From: an uncultured Oscillospiraceae bacterium
GTDB taxonomy: Bacteria > Bacillota > Clostridia > Oscillospirales > Oscillospiraceae
DNA length: 54,881 bases
NCBI GenBank assembly: GCA_910588635.1
Contig: CAJUPW010000009.1
Coordinates: 32,196 to 87,076, forward strand
Reading direction: 5' to 3'
Shown here: piece by piece, positions 40,508-49,108 of the stretch
How the letters are laid out: every line of letters starts with the position of its first letter
Numbering within the stretch: position 1 is the first letter of the stretch
Made by a program: the position numbers and the translations under genes
The notes under the pieces: model-generated
Told to the model about the DNA's origin: nothing
The model's database searches: none
What the model saw: only the letters and a program-made list of their open reading frames with translations

Positions 40508-41416
40508 TCAGCAATATTTGGCGATGGCGGCCTGGATCATGCCGGCGGCCTCCACAACGATGGGCCGGTCGCTGTCGGCCAGCTCTAACAGAGGGGCGCG
40601 GACACTGCCCACATCGGGTCCGCCCTGGAGCCGGATAATCTCCTTGATGACGGCATACATGTTGCCCTGAGTGGAGCACATCTTGTAAATGATGCGGCAG
40701 CACTCATTCTGAACCTCTCTTCCCTTGGCCAGCTCGCCGGCCTGGAAGCAGCGGAATATCTCCAGATACAGCTCGGGCATGGCGGCGTAGGTGCCGCCGA
40801 TGCCGCCGACGGCCCCGGCCGCCAAACCGGACAGAAGCTGCTCGTCGGGACCGTTAAAGACCACGGCCCCCTCGTCATGCCACATCTGAATATCCTGGAC
40901 GGGCATGGAGGAGTTCTTCACCCCGATCACCCGGGGATTCTTCAGCATCTCCTGGAGCAGAGGCACCGTGAGGGCCACCCCGGCCAGCTGGGGGATGTTA
41001 TAGATAATGAAGTCAGTGTTGGGGGCCGCGTCGGAGATGTCGTTCCAGTACTTGGCGATCCCCTTGGGGGGCAGATGGAAATAGATGGGCGGGATGGCGG
41101 CGATGGCGTCCACCCCCAGGCTCTCGGCGTGGGCGGCCAGCTCCCGGCTGTCGGCGGTATTGTTGCACGCCACATGGGCAATCACGGTCAGCTTGCCGCC
41201 CACCTCCGCCATGACGGCCTCCAGGGTCTGCTTGCGCTCGGCCACGCTCTGATAAATGCACTCCCCGGAGGAGCCGCCCACGTACAGCCCCTTGACGCCC
41301 TTGTCCAGCAGATACCTGGCCAGCGCCCGGACAGCCTGGGCGTCCACTTTGCCCTCCTTGTCATAGCAGGCGTAAAAGGCGGGAAAAATACCCTGGTATT
41401 TGGAAATATCTTTCAT
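40508..41416 (-). CDS. nanA: N-acetylneuraminate lyase
   Basis: The 302-residue TIM-barrel aldolase splits sialic acid (Neu5Ac) into ManNAc and pyruvate. The family loop GGSSGE (48-53), the catalytic Tyr in IIYNIPQLAG and the Schiff-base Lys in IGVKNSS are all present. The YNIP and KNSS contexts match sialic acid lyases more than dihydrodipicolinate synthases. It is the last gene of the operon, after the YhcH gene and the importer genes, which supports the sialate role. Confidence 0.92.
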   Translation of the reverse strand: MKDISKYQGIFPAFYACYDKEGKVDAQAVRALARYLLDKGVKGLYVGGSSGECIYQSVAERKQTLEAVMAEVGGKLTVIAHVACNNTADSRELAAHAESLGVDAIAAIPPIYFHLPPKGIAKYWNDISDAAPNTDFIIYNIPQLAGVALTVPLLQEMLKNPRVIGVKNSSMPVQDIQMWHDEGAVVFNGPDEQLLSGLAAGAVGGIGGTYAAMPELYLEIFRCFQAGELAKGREVQNECCRIIYKMCSTQGNMYAVIKEIIRLQGGPDVGSVRAPLLELADSDRPIVVEAAGMIQAAIAKYC

Positions 41417-41427
41417 GTTTTCGCTCC

Positions 41428-41886
41428 TTAATCGTCTAAAATTCGCACCTTAAAGACCACCTTGGACACCCTTTCCGGCCGCTCCAGCTCCATCTTGATC
41501 CGGTGGGCGTCGTTGGGAAAGACCACCAGAAAATTCCCAGGGTCCAGAGCCAGCCGGTAGTGGGCCGGCCCCCGGTAGGCGTAGAAGTCGTTGGCCTCCA
41601 CCCGGTCAAATTCGGTCAGCTCCCCCGGCGGGGCGATCTCCACCCCCTCGGAGCCCTCCACCATAATGTGGATGTCCAGATACTTTTTATGCGCCTCGAA
41701 GAAGCTCTCCTCCTCCGGGACGGTTTCGTAGGTAAAGCGGGTGGCGTACACGTCGTCCCCCCTGAGCTGCACTTTCTCATACCCCACGCTGTCCAGAAAC
41801 TCCTGGGTAATGTGCTCCAGCGCCAGGTTCAGGTTGGGGTGGATGCCCAGATAGGTCCGGGCGTCGTCATTCTTCGCGTATATCAT
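41428..41886 (-). CDS. yhcH: YhcH/YjgK/YiaL-family protein, probable sialate anomerase
   Basis: The 152-residue cupin-like protein carries the family pattern: TFMEAHKKYLDIHIMVEGSE-like stretch (here FFEAHKKYLDIHIMVEGSEG), YRGPAHYRLALDPGNFLVVF and PNDAHRIKM, with His residues that bind metal. E. coli NanQ of this family speeds the conversion of alpha- to beta-Neu5Ac. It sits between the importer and NanA, which suits feeding the lyase or handling its product. It overlaps no neighbour and lies 4 bases from the permease gene. Confidence 0.88.
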   Translation of the reverse strand: MIYAKNDDARTYLGIHPNLNLALEHITQEFLDSVGYEKVQLRGDDVYATRFTYETVPEEESFFEAHKKYLDIHIMVEGSEGVEIAPPGELTEFDRVEANDFYAYRGPAHYRLALDPGNFLVVFPNDAHRIKMELERPERVSKVVFKVRILDD

Positions 41887-41890
41887 GCCC

Positions 41891-42841
41891 TTACCCCTTT
41901 ACCGCGCCCATGGTGATGCCCTGAGTAAAGTACTTCTGGAAGACCAGGAACACGATGATAATAGGCACCGAGGCCAGAGCCGCGCCGGCCATCAGCAGGC
42001 CGTAGTCCTGTCCGAACTCGCCCTGCATCTTCGCGATGCCCAGAGGCATGGTCAGCACGTTGGTGCCGCGCAGCATGACCAGCTGCATAAAGTAGTCGTT
42101 CCAGCAGTTGATGAAGGTAAAGATGGCCAGCGCACCCACGCCCGGCTTAATCATGGGGAACACAATGGTGGTAAAGGTCTTGATCTCGCCGGCGCCGTCG
42201 ATGCGGGCGGCCTCCAGAATTTCTCCCGGGATGCTCTCAGAAAACTGTTTCATCAGGAACACGCCGAAGGGCCAGCCCACAATGGGGAAGATCACCGACC
42301 ATATGGTATCCGACAGGTGCAGGCTGGACATCTCCCGAAGCAGCGGGATCAGAATGACCTGCTTGGGCAGAGCCATGGCCGCCACGATGAGGGAGAACAG
42401 GATGGCCCGGCCGGCAAAGCGCTTCTTGGCCAGGGCGTAGCCGGCCAGCGAGGCGGTGACGCAGGTAATAATCATGGCCGTCACCGACATAAACACCGTA
42501 TTGATGAGCCAGCGGATGGCCGCAGGGACGGTGGGTCCGGTAGAGAACACGATCTGGCTGTTGTCCTGGGTAAACCACTCGCTCAGAGGGACATGCAGCT
42601 CCCACAGGGGGGCGCTGCGCTTGCTGAACAGCTCGTTGAAGTTGCGCATGACCCACTCCTTGGGCCACCACTCGGGCACGCTGCTGTTGATGGCGCCGGG
42701 AGTCTTGAAGGAGCCGGTGACGATCCAGTACAGCGGGAACAGGAAGACGACCACCGCGATAATAGCAATCAGGATCATGGTCACCGTCTGGTATACGGAC
42801 CGATGCTTTACGCCTGTATTCATATTCCTCTCCCCTTTCAT
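41891..42841 (-). CDS. Sugar ABC transporter permease (MalG type)
   Basis: A 316-residue permease with six membrane segments. The cytoplasmic EAA loop is clear (EILEAARIDGAGEIKTFTTI). It begins MKGERNMNTGVKHRSVYQTV; the second Met (at residue 7) is an alternative start. With the MalF-type partner it forms the channel of a CUT1-type importer, probably for sialic acid or sialylated oligosaccharides given its neighbours. No ATPase gene is present in this operon, so a shared MsmX-type ATPase encoded elsewhere is likely. Confidence 0.92.
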   Translation of the reverse strand: MKGERNMNTGVKHRSVYQTVTMILIAIIAVVVFLFPLYWIVTGSFKTPGAINSSVPEWWPKEWVMRNFNELFSKRSAPLWELHVPLSEWFTQDNSQIVFSTGPTVPAAIRWLINTVFMSVTAMIITCVTASLAGYALAKKRFAGRAILFSLIVAAMALPKQVILIPLLREMSSLHLSDTIWSVIFPIVGWPFGVFLMKQFSESIPGEILEAARIDGAGEIKTFTTIVFPMIKPGVGALAIFTFINCWNDYFMQLVMLRGTNVLTMPLGIAKMQGEFGQDYGLLMAGAALASVPIIIVFLVFQKYFTQGITMGAVKG

Positions 42842-43773
42842 TCAGACTTGGCCAGCTTGAACTGGACCGCGGACAGGAGCGCGATGCAAATGGCCAGGAC
42901 AACGCCCATGGCGTTGGCGTAGCCGTATTTATAAAGGGTGAAAGCGCTGTAATAGATGTAGTACATCACGGTATCGGTGGCGTGGTTGGGTCCGCCGGAG
43001 GTCAGCAGCTGGATCAGCGCGAAGCACTGGAAGCTGTTGATGGTGGTGATGACCAGGATGTACAGGGTGGTGGGCATGATCTGGGGCCACTTCACCTTCC
43101 AGAACACCTGCATATCAGTGGCGCCGTCCACCTCGGCGGCCTCAATGAGGGTGGTGTCCACATTGCCCAGTGCGGAGACGTACAGCACGATGGGCTGGCC
43201 CACTGAGGTGGTAAACAGGATCAGGATGATGCACCCCAGGGCGAACTTGGGGTCGCCGATCCAGTTGATGTTCTTCTCCCACAGGCCCAGGCCGGTGCCC
43301 ACATAGTTCAGCACGCCGTTGTAGTAGTGATATATCCACTTCCACACCACCGTGACGGCTACCGAGCCGGTGACCACGGGCAGGTAGAAGATGACCCGGT
43401 AGGCCGAGCAGGCCCAGTCCTTCATCTTATAGATGCGGGCCCCCACCCACAGGGAGAAGGCGCACACTGTGGGAACCGATACCACCACGATAATGACGGT
43501 GTTCACCAGAGCTTTGCGGAATATCCCGTCCTGGAACAGGTTCACATAGTTGGTCATGCCGATGAAATTGCCGCCTGCGTCCGCCATGGTGGCGTCGGTC
43601 AAGCTGGTGAACACACACATCACCATAGGGTAAACCACGAAAATGAAAAAGAAAAGCAGGCTGGGCAGCATGAACAGATATCCGGAAATGGTCTCCCGCC
43701 GGGCCAGCGCGCGGCTCATAGGCGGTTGATTCGCTTTGGCCAAGGTCAGCATCCTCCTTTCAGTCGATTCCAA
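42838..43773 (-). CDS. Sugar ABC transporter permease (MalF type)
   Basis: A 311-residue permease with six membrane segments (first near GYLFMLPSLLFFFIFVVYPM) and an EAA loop (LIEAAEVDGATDMQVFWKVK). It overlaps the MalG-type gene by 4 bases and is the partner half of the channel. It is separated from the binding-protein gene by a strong hairpin that probably lowers its expression relative to the binding protein. Confidence 0.92.
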   Translation of the reverse strand: MESTERRMLTLAKANQPPMSRALARRETISGYLFMLPSLLFFFIFVVYPMVMCVFTSLTDATMADAGGNFIGMTNYVNLFQDGIFRKALVNTVIIVVVSVPTVCAFSLWVGARIYKMKDWACSAYRVIFYLPVVTGSVAVTVVWKWIYHYYNGVLNYVGTGLGLWEKNINWIGDPKFALGCIILILFTTSVGQPIVLYVSALGNVDTTLIEAAEVDGATDMQVFWKVKWPQIMPTTLYILVITTINSFQCFALIQLLTSGGPNHATDTVMYYIYYSAFTLYKYGYANAMGVVLAICIALLSAVQFKLAKSE

Positions 43774-43781
43774 ATAAAATA

Positions 43782-43820
43782 GTGCGCCCTCCCTGCGCCT
43801 ATTACGCAGGGAGGGCGCAC
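43782..43820 (-). terminator. Attenuating hairpin between binding protein and permease genes
   Basis: A perfect 16-bp stem (GTGCGCCCTCCCTGCG with its complement, loop of 7) is followed on the minus strand by TATTTTATTT. It is likely a partial terminator and 3' stabiliser that keeps the binding protein more abundant than the permeases. Confidence 0.8.
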
Positions 43821-43852
43821 AGTACCCGTTTTATTCAGCTGAGCTCCGCGTC

Positions 43853-45214
43853 TCAGCCCGCCTCAGCGGCCTCGGCCGCGGCGTTGGCCTCAGTCACGAA
43901 CTGGTCCAGCTCGGTCTTTACGTCGCCGCCGGCGCCGATGCGCTGCAGCGCGTTCCACCAAGCGGTACGGGCGTCAGCCCAGCCCAGGGTGATCTGATAG
44001 TAGGGACCCATGAAGGGAACCAGCTTGCCGTACTCGGTCATGAGGGCCTCGTCCTCCGTGCCGGCGTACAGGCCGGACACCTCGCGGGTAGCCCAGTAGC
44101 CGGTGGCCTCCACGATCTTCTTGTACTGGGCCTCGTCCTCGGTCATGAACTTGATAAAGGTCTTGGCTGCCTCGATCTTGGTCTCGTCGCCGTTGTTGAA
44201 GATGCCGAAGCCCCAGATGCCGCCCTGGAGGGAGGGATCGCCGGACTCAGTGGGGAAAGCCATGGGGAAGATCTCGAAGTTGGCGGTCTTGCCCTGGGTG
44301 TCGCTCTTGGCCGCGCCCACGTTCCAGCAGGTGGCCATGGCCAGGGTGCCGTTGCAGAACAGGCCGATCTCGTCGCCGCCCACGATGCCGGGGTCGAACT
44401 CGATGCCGTTCACGGCCCGCAGAGCCTCAAGGGCCTTCACGTTCTCGGCGCAGTTGGCCTCATAGCGGGTGAAAGCGTCGTTGGTGTAACGGCCGCCGTA
44501 CATGTTGGTGACGAGGGCGCGGTTGCCCTGGTCGCCGCCCTGGCCGCCGCAGAACACCACGCCCACCTGGGGATGGATGGCGGCAACGGCCTCCACGGCC
44601 TTCAGGAAGTCAGCGGTGGACTTCCAGGTGTGGGTATCCTCGTTGATGTACTGCATGGCGCCGGCCTGGGTGAAGAGGTCCTTGTTGATGCCCATGCAGT
44701 GGGCTGTCTGGCACACGGGCAGCTCATACACAGCGCCGTCGGCGTTGGTGCAGGAGCCGACGGTGACATCATAGGTGCCGGCAGGGAGCAGGTCCTTCAG
44801 GTCCACCATCAGGCCCTTGGCGCCCCAGTTGGCCACCAGGCGCTCGGGACCCTCAAAGATCAGGTCGGGGGCGCTCTTGCCCTCGATCATGCTGTTGACG
44901 GTCTGGTCGCCGTTGGCGTAGTCCAGGTAGATCACATCGATCTTCACGTTGGGGTACACCGCGTTGAAATCGGCAATCAGGCCCTTGATTACCGTTTCAT
45001 CGGTCATCTTACCCACGGGGTAAGTGGCCAGAGTCAGGTTGGCGCTCAGGTCATTCCCGCCGCCGCTGGGGGTCTGGCTCCCGTTTTGGCTGCCGGTAGA
45101 GGGAGGGGGAGTGTTCCCCTGACTGGTGGTCGGCTTGTCGCCGCCGCCGCAGGCGACAAGCGACAGGGCCATGGCCATGGCCAGAGCGCCCGCGATAAGT
45201 TTCTTCATCTTCAT
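43853..45214 (-). CDS. Sugar ABC transporter binding lipoprotein
   Basis: The 453-residue protein has a lipoprotein signal (MKMKKLIAGALAMAMALSLV, then AC with the modified Cys) and a Thr/Ser/Gly-rich tether. An extracellular solute-binding family 1 domain follows, with the YPNVKIDVIYLDYANGD opening strand. AAAGGAGG precedes the ATG at 45214. An upstream in-frame extension to 45541 crosses the promoter and is not coding. As first gene of the nan operon it would capture sialic acid or sialosides outside the cell. Confidence 0.93.
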   Translation of the reverse strand: MKMKKLIAGALAMAMALSLVACGGGDKPTTSQGNTPPPSTGSQNGSQTPSGGGNDLSANLTLATYPVGKMTDETVIKGLIADFNAVYPNVKIDVIYLDYANGDQTVNSMIEGKSAPDLIFEGPERLVANWGAKGLMVDLKDLLPAGTYDVTVGSCTNADGAVYELPVCQTAHCMGINKDLFTQAGAMQYINEDTHTWKSTADFLKAVEAVAAIHPQVGVVFCGGQGGDQGNRALVTNMYGGRYTNDAFTRYEANCAENVKALEALRAVNGIEFDPGIVGGDEIGLFCNGTLAMATCWNVGAAKSDTQGKTANFEIFPMAFPTESGDPSLQGGIWGFGIFNNGDETKIEAAKTFIKFMTEDEAQYKKIVEATGYWATREVSGLYAGTEDEALMTEYGKLVPFMGPYYQITLGWADARTAWWNALQRIGAGGDVKTELDQFVTEANAAAEAAEAG

Positions 45215-45251
45215 TGTGTATCCTCCTTTAATATCACAAAAAAATGAGTTT

Positions 45252-45303
45252 GCAAGCCCTGGCTTGCTGTATAAATTATACAAGGGCACGAGCTGTCTGT
45301 CAA
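45252..45303 (-). promoter_or_regulatory. Promoter and operator of the nan operon
   Basis: On the minus strand TTGACA (45303-45298) and TATAAT (45280-45275) are exactly 17 bases apart, a consensus sigma-A promoter. The palindrome GCAAGCC/GGCTTGC (45252-45267) lies at the expected start site, as a repressor operator would. Upstream, TTTCGA motifs near 45320, 45361 and 45401 may be further regulator sites shared with the divergent esterase gene. Confidence 0.8.
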
Positions 45304-45503
45304 TCACAATCAAAAAGATTTTCGATAAAACCGGATTTTTAGTGGAATAAACAAAAACAATTTCGATTTTTGTGCAAATTGCCCCAGTAAAAGGGAGGAA
45401 TTTCGAAACAGTTTGCCTTGACAAACAAAAAAATTCTGCTACCCTTACAATATAAGAACCAATTTCTTCTATAAAACCACAAACGGAAAGGACGCGACCG
45501 ACT

Positions 45504-46154
45504 ATGAAAAAGCACATTCTATGCTTGGGGGACTCCAACACCCACGGCTACTGCGCCGACCCCGCCGACTGCGCCGACGGCGGCATCCGCTTTAATGAGG
45601 ACGAGCGCTGGACCTGTCTGCTTCAGAAGGCCCTGGGTCCGGACTTTCTGGTGACGGAGGAGGGACTTTCCGGCCGGACCACCGTCTTTCCCGATCCCCT
45701 CCACGAGACTATGGACGCCCTGACGGTACTCTATTCTCTGCTGAAAAGCCATGAGGTCATCGACCTGCTTATCATCATGCTGGGTACCAACGACACCAAG
45801 GAGCGGCTCGGGGCCAACGCCTCCTGCATCGCCATCGGCATGGAGCGGCTGGTCCGCAAGGCCCAGAGCGTGGACTGCTGGGGGAATCACGCGCCCAATA
45901 TCCTCATCGTCTGCCCGCCCCCCATCCGTCCGGAGATGGAGCAGGCCGAGTGCGGCCAGCCCATGGGCAAGGGCTGCCTGGAGAAATCCCGGGAGCTGCC
46001 CATATACTACAAAAAGACCGCCGAACTGGTGGGAGCCCACTTCCTGGACGCGGCGGAGTGTGAGTTCAATCCGGTGGATGGCATGCACCTGACCAAAAAG
46101 GGCCACGCCCAACTGGCAGCAATGCTGGCAGAGAAGGTGTCGGAGCTGCTTTAA
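45504..46154 (+). CDS. SGNH/GDSL-type esterase, possible sialate O-acetylesterase
   Basis: The 216-residue hydrolase has the SGNH blocks: LGDSNTHG (catalytic Ser11), a conserved Gly in EEGLSGRTT, LGTNDTK (Asn) and DGMHLTKKGH (Asp and His). It is closest in pattern to the short arylesterase/acyltransferase group (MsAcT-like). No signal peptide is present, so it acts in the cytoplasm. It is divergent from the nan operon and shares its control region. Removing O-acetyl groups from imported sialic acids before NanA cleavage would fit, but the substrate is an inference. Confidence 0.85.
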   Translation: MKKHILCLGDSNTHGYCADPADCADGGIRFNEDERWTCLLQKALGPDFLVTEEGLSGRTTVFPDPLHETMDALTVLYSLLKSHEVIDLLIIMLGTNDTKERLGANASCIAIGMERLVRKAQSVDCWGNHAPNILIVCPPPIRPEMEQAECGQPMGKGCLEKSRELPIYYKKTAELVGAHFLDAAECEFNPVDGMHLTKKGHAQLAAMLAEKVSELL

Positions 46155-46169
46155 GCACATACAGAAAGC

Positions 46170-46203
46170 GGCGGGAGCGAAAATTTCGCTCCCGCCATCA
46201 TTT
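46170..46203. terminator. Terminator between the esterase and YesL-like genes
   Basis: GGCGGGAGCGAAA pairs directly with TTTCGCTCCCGCC, followed by ATCATTTTATT. It serves the convergent genes on both strands. Confidence 0.85.
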
Positions 46204-46850
46204 TATTCCTCTTCCTGGGCTTTTGGCTCTTCCTGAGCCAGTTCCGGAACGTATTTCTGAAAAATCTGTTCGGTGAACAGCGAGACCAGCAGCATGGCCA
46301 CCGAGGGCATAAACAACACTGGCCACCATCGCTCGATACAGAATACAGCCGCCTCGACGGTGAGCAGGACAATCACCACCGTGCTGGGCAGGTGGGCGAT
46401 GGCCAGCTGAAAGGCCGTACGAAACAGCCCCCTCACCCCGTAGTCGAACCGCCCCAGCAGAGGAAACAGCCAGCACAGCATCCCCGCCGGCACCATCAAG
46501 GCAAAATACTGGGCCACATACAGGACGTAGAGCACTCCCCCGGTCCGGGTCCCGTACCAGCGTACGATATGGTGCAGAACCAGCAGCAGAGCGGCTGCCG
46601 GAAGAACGATCAGGTCCGCTTTCAGGCCGGTCTTGAAATTATCCCGGAAGGAGCGCAGATAGTATCCGAAGGCCCCGCTCTCCCTTCCCCGGACGCACTT
46701 GACCACGGTGTAGTACAGCGCCGCCGTGGCCGGTCCGGCGGTCACCGCCGGCAGGCAGAGCAGCAGCCACAGCAGCGACAGCCCGCACACGTCCACCAGG
46801 GTGGACAGCCAGGCCCATATTCCCTTTTCCGGGTTAAAAAAGTTTCCCAT
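46203..46850 (-). CDS. YesL/DUF624-family membrane protein
   Basis: The 215-residue protein begins MGNFFNPEKGIWAWLSTLVD and has about five membrane helices, the standard form of the YesL family often found beside sugar ABC importers and glycan-use genes. Its precise role is unknown. GGAGG lies just before the ATG at 46850; a longer frame to 46937 has no ribosome site. The C-terminus is acidic (EEPKAQEEE). It is the last gene of the operon with the regulator and epimerase. Confidence 0.85.
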   Translation of the reverse strand: MGNFFNPEKGIWAWLSTLVDVCGLSLLWLLLCLPAVTAGPATAALYYTVVKCVRGRESGAFGYYLRSFRDNFKTGLKADLIVLPAAALLLVLHHIVRWYGTRTGGVLYVLYVAQYFALMVPAGMLCWLFPLLGRFDYGVRGLFRTAFQLAIAHLPSTVVIVLLTVEAAVFCIERWWPVLFMPSVAMLLVSLFTEQIFQKYVPELAQEEPKAQEEE

Positions 46851-47015
46851 AAGGTCCTCCAAAGGGGTTTCGCCGCCTGTTGTCACGCCTCGGTCCCCTC
46901 GCGGCCGGGTCGCTTTCGCTCCGACTCGGAAGGCCAACAGCCCCGCTGCGCGGCGCTTGGTTTGTATTTCTCGCTCCGTTCCAAGCTCCCCCGCTCGGGG
47001 ATTCGGCGCTTGCTT

Positions 47016-47870
47016 TCAAACGCACTTCTGGGTGAGCGCCTTGCCCACCGACTGGCGGTTGCGCTCCGCCTCCTCCGGGTCCCGGCGGACAAACTCGCTG
47101 AGCAGCACCTCCACCACATAGAGCTGGGCGATGAACGCAGAGGAGGACCCGAACTGGAAGGGCTGCTCGTTAGGTCCGCACAGCAACACCGTGTCAGCAT
47201 AGGCGCTGGCCGGAGAGTTGAGAAACCGGGTCACCAGAATCAATTTGGCCCCCCGGCTTTGGATGATCTCCGCCGCGCCCAGCACCTCGTGGGTGGCGCC
47301 GGAGTGGGAGAAGTAGAGGACCACATCCTCCTTGGACAGGGTGGACAGCACCACCGTCTGCATGTGGGAGTCCTGGATGGTCTTGAACCTGGGGGAGGTG
47401 GTGGAAAACTGGGCCCAGGCCGCCAGGGCCACCACCGAGTGGTTGCCCTGGCCCAGGCAGATCACCTGTCCCGCCCCCCGCAGCAGGTCCACCGCACGGG
47501 TAACGGCGGCCTCGGACAGCATGTGGTAGGCGTTGTTCAGCTCGTCCTGAAGGCCGTGGAGCACCTTGCCCATCACCGCGGCCGGAGGGTCCTCCGGGAG
47601 GACCTCCCCCGCCAGCTGGCCCGCGCGGGACCCGGCGGGCAGAGCGGCCCGGGCCAGCTCCAGCTTGAAGTCGTTGAAGCCGGCCAGCCGCAGCTTCCGG
47701 CAGAACAGCGACACCGTGGACACCGCCACCTCGCACTCCGCGCTCAGGTCGGTAATGCTGATGTACTGGGTCTCCTTCTGGTGCTCCAGCACATAGTCGG
47801 CAATCTTCCGCTCTGAGCGGGTGAAGCTGTCATACTCCTGCAGCATCTGGGTCAGGATATTCTTCTCCAC
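47016..47870 (-). CDS. RpiR-family transcriptional regulator
   Basis: The 284-residue protein has an N-terminal RpiR HTH (about 10-75, with YISITDLSAECEVAVSTVSL) and a C-terminal SIS phosphosugar-binding domain (about 120-250, with ICLGQGNHSVVALAAWAQF and LYFSHSGATHEVLGAAEII). RpiR proteins such as NanR of Vibrio and MurR control amino-sugar genes and sense a phosphorylated or free amino sugar. Here it would control the nan operon and its own operon, sensing ManNAc-6-P or GlcNAc-6-P. The GTG start follows GGAGAGG. Confidence 0.9.
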   Translation of the reverse strand: MEKNILTQMLQEYDSFTRSERKIADYVLEHQKETQYISITDLSAECEVAVSTVSLFCRKLRLAGFNDFKLELARAALPAGSRAGQLAGEVLPEDPPAAVMGKVLHGLQDELNNAYHMLSEAAVTRAVDLLRGAGQVICLGQGNHSVVALAAWAQFSTTSPRFKTIQDSHMQTVVLSTLSKEDVVLYFSHSGATHEVLGAAEIIQSRGAKLILVTRFLNSPASAYADTVLLCGPNEQPFQFGSSSAFIAQLYVVEVLLSEFVRRDPEEAERNRQSVGKALTQKCV

Positions 47871-47885
47871 GGGGCACCTCTCCTG

Positions 47886-49088
47886 TTATTTCGCCAGAAT
47901 CTCGTCAATCATCTTGTCCACCAGAATCATGCTCCGGGGCATATGGAAGGGCCCCTTGAAGGTGCTTCCCTTGGTGGAGGGCATTGTGGGCAGGCCGTCC
48001 CGGCGGAGGTAGCCATACCACTCGCCGTACTCGGCATCGGCAAAGTGCGCCCTGCAGTAGTCCAGGCACTTGTAGAACCAGTTCAGATATTTCTCCTCCC
48101 CGGTGTCCCGGTAGAGCATGATGGAGGCGATGAGAATTTCATTGTGGGGCCACCACAGCTTCATGTCGTGCTCATAGGCCTCGGGGGGCTTGCCCAGGCA
48201 GTCGGTGAAGTAGAGCAGGCCGCCGTACTCGTCATCCCAGCCAGCGGCGATGGCCCAGTCGAACATCTGAGCCGCCTTTTTCACCAGCTCCTTGTCCCCG
48301 GTGCGCTGGGCGTGCTCCAGCAGGAACCACACCCCCTCGATGTCGTGGCCCGGGTTGACGGTGCGGCCCTCGGTGTAGTACAGCCGGGGGGCGCCGTCCA
48401 TGTCCACGTTCTCCAGGGTGCACTTCAGTTCTGGCTTCACATGATGTTTAAAGATGTCGTCCACACTCTTCTGAGCCCGCTCCTCATAGAGGGCCTTCCG
48501 TTCAGGGTCGGTGCGCATGAGCACGCCGGTGACATTTAAAATAATCATGGGGGTGCCGAAGGCCCGGCCGGTCCGGGTCTCCGGGATGGTCTTGGGCCCC
48601 ATGCCCACCGGGTCGGGCCCGCCCTGGCTTAAGTCCCAATACAGGTCGTAGCACTGCCTTGCCCGCTCCAGACGGGCCTTATCCCCAGTGACGCCGTAAT
48701 ACTCGGCGTTGGCGATGGCGCAGAAAGCCTCGGAAAAGTAGTAGCGCCTCTGGCGCAGGGGCTTGCCCTCCGCCGTGACCGTGAAGTACATCCGGTCGCC
48801 GCAGGCGTGGTTGAAGCAGTACTTTTCCATAAAGTCCAGGCAGCTTTCAGAGGCCTCCAGCCATTCCTGACGCGCGCCGTAGCTGTGGCACAGAAAGGCG
48901 AATATCCAGCCGCACCGGCCCTGCATCCACACGCTCTTGTCCGTGGAATAGATTTCGCCCTTCCGGTCCAGACAGGTGTACACCCCGCCGTGCTCCCGGT
49001 CCATGCCGTGCTTCAGCCAGAACTGGGCGGAGCGCTCCAGCTCGCTCTTCACCCAGGACTGGGCGTCCTGTAATTTTTGACGGTCCAT
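47886..49088 (-). CDS. N-acylglucosamine 2-epimerase (AGE family)
   Basis: The 400-residue (alpha/alpha)6-barrel enzyme interconverts ManNAc and GlcNAc. Typical blocks are YFSEAFCAIANAEYYGVTGD, the histidine-containing GHDIEGVWFLLEHAQRTGD with the catalytic His, KLWWPHNEILIASIMLYRD and GPFHMPRSMILVDKMID. In Bacteroides sialic acid use, an AGE-type epimerase (NanE) follows the lyase, and a ROK kinase then makes GlcNAc-6-P. Here the same three activities are encoded in adjoining operons. GAGGTC lies upstream of the ATG, and the kinase gene is 20 bases before it. Confidence 0.9.
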   Translation of the reverse strand: MDRQKLQDAQSWVKSELERSAQFWLKHGMDREHGGVYTCLDRKGEIYSTDKSVWMQGRCGWIFAFLCHSYGARQEWLEASESCLDFMEKYCFNHACGDRMYFTVTAEGKPLRQRRYYFSEAFCAIANAEYYGVTGDKARLERARQCYDLYWDLSQGGPDPVGMGPKTIPETRTGRAFGTPMIILNVTGVLMRTDPERKALYEERAQKSVDDIFKHHVKPELKCTLENVDMDGAPRLYYTEGRTVNPGHDIEGVWFLLEHAQRTGDKELVKKAAQMFDWAIAAGWDDEYGGLLYFTDCLGKPPEAYEHDMKLWWPHNEILIASIMLYRDTGEEKYLNWFYKCLDYCRAHFADAEYGEWYGYLRRDGLPTMPSTKGSTFKGPFHMPRSMILVDKMIDEILAK

Positions 49089-49108
49089 ATCTTTGACCTC
49101 TTTTCCTC

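Noticed and set aside
45215..45541. N-terminal extension of the binding protein
   Set aside because: It crosses the consensus promoter and the true lipoprotein signal starts at 45214.
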